Shown here piece after piece: positions 60,940-64,000 of a stretch of 64,000 nt of DNA. The position numbers were made by a program, and so were the translations under genes. The first letter of the stretch is position 1; the number at the start of each line of letters is the position of its first letter. Under the pieces are notes generated by a model. It ran no database searches, was not told the DNA's origin, and was given only the letters and a program-made list of their open reading frames with translations. This stretch comes from an uncultured Rhizobiaceae group bacterium (GTDB lineage Bacteria; Pseudomonadota; Alphaproteobacteria; Rhizobiales; Rhizobiaceae): assembly GCA_937930845.1 (NCBI GenBank), contig CALHBJ010000001.1, forward strand, positions 806,001 through 870,000, in the 5' to 3' direction.

Positions 60940-62847
60940 GTGGATACAACGAGCGGCAGGCCCACCAAAACAGCGACGTCCATTTTAGCTACGTGGCTGA
61001 GTTTTCTCATAGTCACACTTCCATTTTTAGCAGCCGTAGATCCAAGCGGGCTGTTTCAACGCTACGCGCTTCAAGAACAGTTCCTCATCGTCGAGCTGTC
61101 GATGGCAATGTGCCTGGTGCTTTGGAAACAAAACGCTAGTGACGGCAACCAACCTGTCAGCCTGTTGAACTGGTGGCTGGGAATTATTGCGCTTACCATG
61201 GGGATGTGGGCGACCGTTCGATATTCTGACTATGGCCATGGCTTTGCGACCTATTGGGAGGAGCCAGTCGCAATCGCCGTCATACTGACACTTCTCACTT
61301 TAGAGTGTGTCCGTCGATATGCGGGTTTGCAGATGATGTGCCTCATTCTGGTCTTCATACTGTATGGCTTTTTTGGCCAATATCTCGGTGGCTGGCTGTC
61401 GGTTCCGGCAGTTTCGGGATCAAGTTATGCCACTTACCTGGTTTTTGGCGGGGATGCTCTTATTGGCCGGGCATTGGCAATAATTGTCACAATAGTGAGC
61501 ATATTCATTCTATTGGGCGGCCTGTTTGAACTAGCAGGCGCGACAACGTTCATAAAAGATTTGGCTGTGCGGCTGACGAGTTCCAGCCGTGGCGCACCCA
61601 TTAAGGTTGCTATTCTCTCGTCGGGACTTATCGGGTCCATCATAGGTTCAACAACGTCCAACATCATGACATCGGGTCACTTTTCCATGCCCATGATGAA
61701 GAAAATGGGGCTTCGCCCAAACGAATGCGCAGCAATTGAAGCTGTGGCGTCGACCGGTGGGCAACTGACCCCTCCTGTCATGGGCTTTGCCGCATTCCTG
61801 ATAATCGACATTGCTGGAATTTCTTACTCAACCCTCATCATCGCTACTCTTCTGCCATCAATCCTGTTTTATTTTTCATTGTTTGTGCAGGCAGATCGGA
61901 TGGCCGCTCAACGCGACAACCTTCAACATCCCCTGGCAAGCATCGTCTCCAATGAGCAATTGATTGTTGGATCGATCCCCATCGTTGTAATTTTTGCAGC
62001 GCTCTTGATCGCATTTTGGAGCAATCCATTTGCGCCCGAACAGGCAGCAGCAATAGGCGCCACTGTCGCATTGGTGTTTGGCGTTTCAAGGATTGTGAAA
62101 ACGCAAAGCAGCTTCAAGCAGATTCTTGAATCAATCACGGCCGCTGGAAGATCGGCAGCCGGTGTGATCGTCATTGCAGCAGGGATTGGTATCATTCTTG
62201 GCGTTATTAATTCGACGGGTCTGGGAGTTGCGCTTGCAATTGCTGTGAGCAATGCGGCGGCAGGGAGCTTGCTGGCCGGATTACTTCTGGCGGCGTTGGC
62301 CAGCTATATTTTGGGCATGGGTCTGGCAACGGTGGGCGTATATGTCATCGTGGGAACCGTGGTGGCTCCCATCCTGATTGACCTTGGCATCACGCCAATC
62401 GCAGCACATCTTTTCGTCTTTTACACCGCCATGTTGTCGATGATTACACCACCCGTCGCCATTGCCTGCGTGGTGGCCAGCGCGATGGCGGGCGCTCAGT
62501 TCCTGCCCACGGCGTGGTTTGCGGTCAGGTTTGGTTGGATTAAATTTGTGCTTCCGTTCCTATTCGTTTACTCGCCCTCACTTTTGCTTGGCAATGGAAC
62601 CTATCTTGATAGCGCCATCACGTTATCTTCGATGCTGGTCGCCATCGTTCTTTTCACCAATGCCACAAGTGGGTTTGAAAAAGCACGGATACCCATTGCC
62701 ACCCGTGTCATCTACTTCTTGCTTGCCCTCATATTGCTGTTTCCAATAGTTGATCCGTTCGTCAAAAGCGTGATGACATTATGCCTTGCGGCGTGGATAT
62801 TCCGCGCCAGTATTTTGAGACAATGGCGTATTTTTCAAAGGCGGTAA
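60940..62847 (+). CDS. TRAP transporter fused membrane subunit (DctQM type)
   Basis: 635 aa polytopic protein. It is the fused 4TM-12TM TRAP permease that usually partners TAXI proteins. It begins with GTG. The first helices include ATSILATWLSFLIVTLPFLA. The large-subunit signature GSIIGSTTSNIMTSGHFSMP, then EAVASTGGQLTPPVMGFAAF, lies near residues 230-290. It imports the TAXI-bound acid, driven by a sodium or proton gradient. The ligand is not determinable. Confidence 0.92.
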   Translation: MDTTSGRPTKTATSILATWLSFLIVTLPFLAAVDPSGLFQRYALQEQFLIVELSMAMCLVLWKQNASDGNQPVSLLNWWLGIIALTMGMWATVRYSDYGHGFATYWEEPVAIAVILTLLTLECVRRYAGLQMMCLILVFILYGFFGQYLGGWLSVPAVSGSSYATYLVFGGDALIGRALAIIVTIVSIFILLGGLFELAGATTFIKDLAVRLTSSSRGAPIKVAILSSGLIGSIIGSTTSNIMTSGHFSMPMMKKMGLRPNECAAIEAVASTGGQLTPPVMGFAAFLIIDIAGISYSTLIIATLLPSILFYFSLFVQADRMAAQRDNLQHPLASIVSNEQLIVGSIPIVVIFAALLIAFWSNPFAPEQAAAIGATVALVFGVSRIVKTQSSFKQILESITAAGRSAAGVIVIAAGIGIILGVINSTGLGVALAIAVSNAAAGSLLAGLLLAALASYILGMGLATVGVYVIVGTVVAPILIDLGITPIAAHLFVFYTAMLSMITPPVAIACVVASAMAGAQFLPTAWFAVRFGWIKFVLPFLFVYSPSLLLGNGTYLDSAITLSSMLVAIVLFTNATSGFEKARIPIATRVIYFLLALILLFPIVDPFVKSVMTLCLAAWIFRASILRQWRIFQRR

Positions 62848-62883
62848 CTCCAAGCTGGAGGGTGCAGGCCGCTTCTAGACTGC

Positions 62884-62902
62884 AAGACCGGCCAACGGTC
62901 TT
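62884..62902 (+). terminator. Weak hairpin after the TRAP operon
   Basis: AAGACC-N7-GGTCTT lies 36 nt after the TRAP stop and is followed by a T-rich but interrupted stretch. It is a possible terminator in the 201-bp gap between the convergent TRAP and reductase genes. Confidence 0.4.
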
Positions 62903-63048
62903 AGGGTCTTCTTGGGTTCGTAATGTTGCTGGTAAGAGCGTTTTTCTGTGCTCGTTCTTTTGCTGAAAACCTGCCTTCTGAACACCATTAAAACCAATTG
63001 CTCTCGGCACAGTTGGTCAGTTGGGGAGAGCTCTTTTTCTTTAAAAAG

Positions 63049-64000
63049 CTATCCTGTGAACAACGCTGCAAGGCGGTTTTTCAAGCTGTTTTTGGCGGGC
63101 GGGGCATGGGTTGGTTCCTGGAAGAATGAATCGCAATGGATACGTTCATCCGACAGGCCTTTTGTTTTTGCGACCAATTTTACAGCATCCACCATCTTTG
63201 TTGGGCCTGCAGTGTAGAGGCATCCATCGGGCAAATTTCCGAAATCTGCATCAAATGCCTGATGCACAAAACCTGTTCGATATCTGGGATGGCCCGCCGG
63301 TTCGGAGAGAACGGCGCTGATGCGGACCTTGTCATGATCCGCTGACAGTCTTTCAAGATCGGTTTTGGCATAGAGATCCGACTGATCTCTCACACCATGA
63401 TAAAGATAAATGTCTCTGGCCGGATTGCCCTTTAACGACGCCTTGATGATCGACAGGATTGGCGCCAGACCCGTTGCCCCTGCGACAGCGAGCAAGGGGC
63501 CTGTTTTGTCCGCGCGAAGATAGGAAGCTCCAAACGGCCCCTCAATCTCCACCATATCATCGGGTCGCAACTTGCTGCCAATATATCCACTGACGCATCC
63601 CCCTTCGACAAGTGCAATGTGAAGTTCAATCGTGCTGGTGCCCGGCAGGTTCGCCATGGAATATGATCTGGGTGGCAGATCACCGATCCGCAGACGCAGA
63701 TACTGGCCCGCCGCGAATTCGAGCGGCTGACCGACCGGCTCAATCACGAGTCTTACAACCGTGCGCGACACCTTATCCAGACTAAGGACAGATGCTTTGA
63801 TCTTTCGCCTTTGAAAACGAGCCGCATATTCGTCACCCAGCCACCGGATTTCCAAATCGGTTATGGGCTGGCTGCGACACGCCAGTATGATATTTTCCGC
63901 CCGCTCATCGGCGCTCAGGGCATCGGAAAGGCAGGGATATTGCCTGACCCTCCCCTTCAGCAGTTGAGTCTTGCATTCGCCGCAATCGCCTGACCGGCAT
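63049..64000 (-). CDS. Ferredoxin-FAD-NAD(P)H oxidoreductase (oxygenase reductase type), N-terminus missing
   Basis: The minus-strand frame is open to the right edge, so the N-terminus is lost; 316 codons remain. At the edge it reads CRSGDCGECKTQLLKG and, about 30 residues on, NIILACRSQP: the plant-type 2Fe-2S ferredoxin cysteines (C-x4-C-x2-C...C). An FAD domain follows (FAAGQYLRLRIGDLPPRSYS), then an NAD domain (LLAVAGATGLAPILSIIKAS; CLYTAGPTKMVDAV). This is the layout of BenC/Rieske-oxygenase or monooxygenase reductases. The oxygenase gene is probably just outside the window. A downstream TTG (63855) could be misread as the start, but the 2Fe-2S part argues against it. Confidence 0.88.
   Translation of the reverse strand, partial: CRSGDCGECKTQLLKGRVRQYPCLSDALSADERAENIILACRSQPITDLEIRWLGDEYAARFQRRKIKASVLSLDKVSRTVVRLVIEPVGQPLEFAAGQYLRLRIGDLPPRSYSMANLPGTSTIELHIALVEGGCVSGYIGSKLRPDDMVEIEGPFGASYLRADKTGPLLAVAGATGLAPILSIIKASLKGNPARDIYLYHGVRDQSDLYAKTDLERLSADHDKVRISAVLSEPAGHPRYRTGFVHQAFDADFGNLPDGCLYTAGPTKMVDAVKLVAKTKGLSDERIHCDSFFQEPTHAPPAKNSLKNRLAALFTG

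Noticed and set aside
1-64000. CRISPR arrays, insertion sequences, phage genes, rRNA
   Set aside because: I looked for regularly spaced repeats, transposase or integrase motifs and rRNA signatures and saw none.

Overview
The window looks like one contiguous stretch of chromosome from a heterotrophic alphaproteobacterium, most likely Hyphomicrobiales/Rhizobiales and possibly marine. Supporting signs are the housekeeping block DUF2948, UPF0262, LMW phosphatase, infA, maf, yacG and tRNA-Phe; a four-subunit sarcosine oxidase operon; an Entner-Doudoroff operon; many ABC importers; moderate G+C; and dense packing with many ATGA/GTGA overlaps. No taxon can be proved from the sequence alone.

Layout. 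1-1.5 kb: 3' part of a HerA-like ATPase (minus strand, runs off the left edge). 1.6-4.3 kb: gamma-glutamylpolyamine synthetase and oxidase (puuA-puuB type). 4.4-6.2 kb: membrane protein of unknown role with HEAT-like repeats and a SPOR-like C-terminus. 6.2-8.5 kb: an alkane-hydroxylase gene (alkB type) three bases behind a ketoacyl-ACP synthase III gene. 8.6-12 kb: argE-like, chaN-like and Cys/Met PLP-enzyme genes that overlap. 12-14.4 kb: PAS plus degenerate GGDEF protein, SDR, GNAT. 14.5-18.6 kb: zwf-pgl-edd (upper Entner-Doudoroff pathway).

18.6-31.5 kb is a galactoside-utilisation region. An IclR regulator, an ABC ATPase, a GH42 beta-galactosidase and a secreted beta-helix protein run leftward. 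A sugar-binding protein, two permeases, a GH36 alpha-galactosidase, 2-keto-3-deoxygalactonokinase and KDPGal aldolase run rightward. The intergene carries a good sigma70-like promoter and a perfect palindrome just after it.

31.5-39.9 kb: one-carbon metabolism. soxBDAG (sarcosine oxidase) runs leftward, divergent from folD, a GlxA/AraC-type regulator and an alpha-methylacyl-CoA racemase-like gene. 39.9-41.7 kb: an unrecognised membrane protein and a von Willebrand A-like DUF1194 protein; the latter is the last gene of a polyamine-type ABC operon (41.0-46.6 kb) that follows an agmatinase gene. Agmatinase (agmatine to putrescine), the Pot-like importer and the PuuA/PuuB pair make a coherent polyamine theme.

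47.9-53.2 kb: small exported protein, NodB-type deacetylase with a very basic tail, and a taurine/nitrate-type ABC operon with an enlarged permease. 53.6-56.8 kb: conserved housekeeping block ending in tRNA-Phe. 57-64 kb, after the tRNA: a different flavour of genes. These are a free-standing carrier-protein/thioesterase with a cysteine nucleophile, an AMP-forming acyl ligase, a TAXI-type TRAP transporter and the C-terminal bulk of a ferredoxin-FAD-NAD reductase that runs off the right edge. This last block is the best candidate for an accessory, poorly described pathway.

No CRISPR array, transposase, integrase or rRNA was seen.
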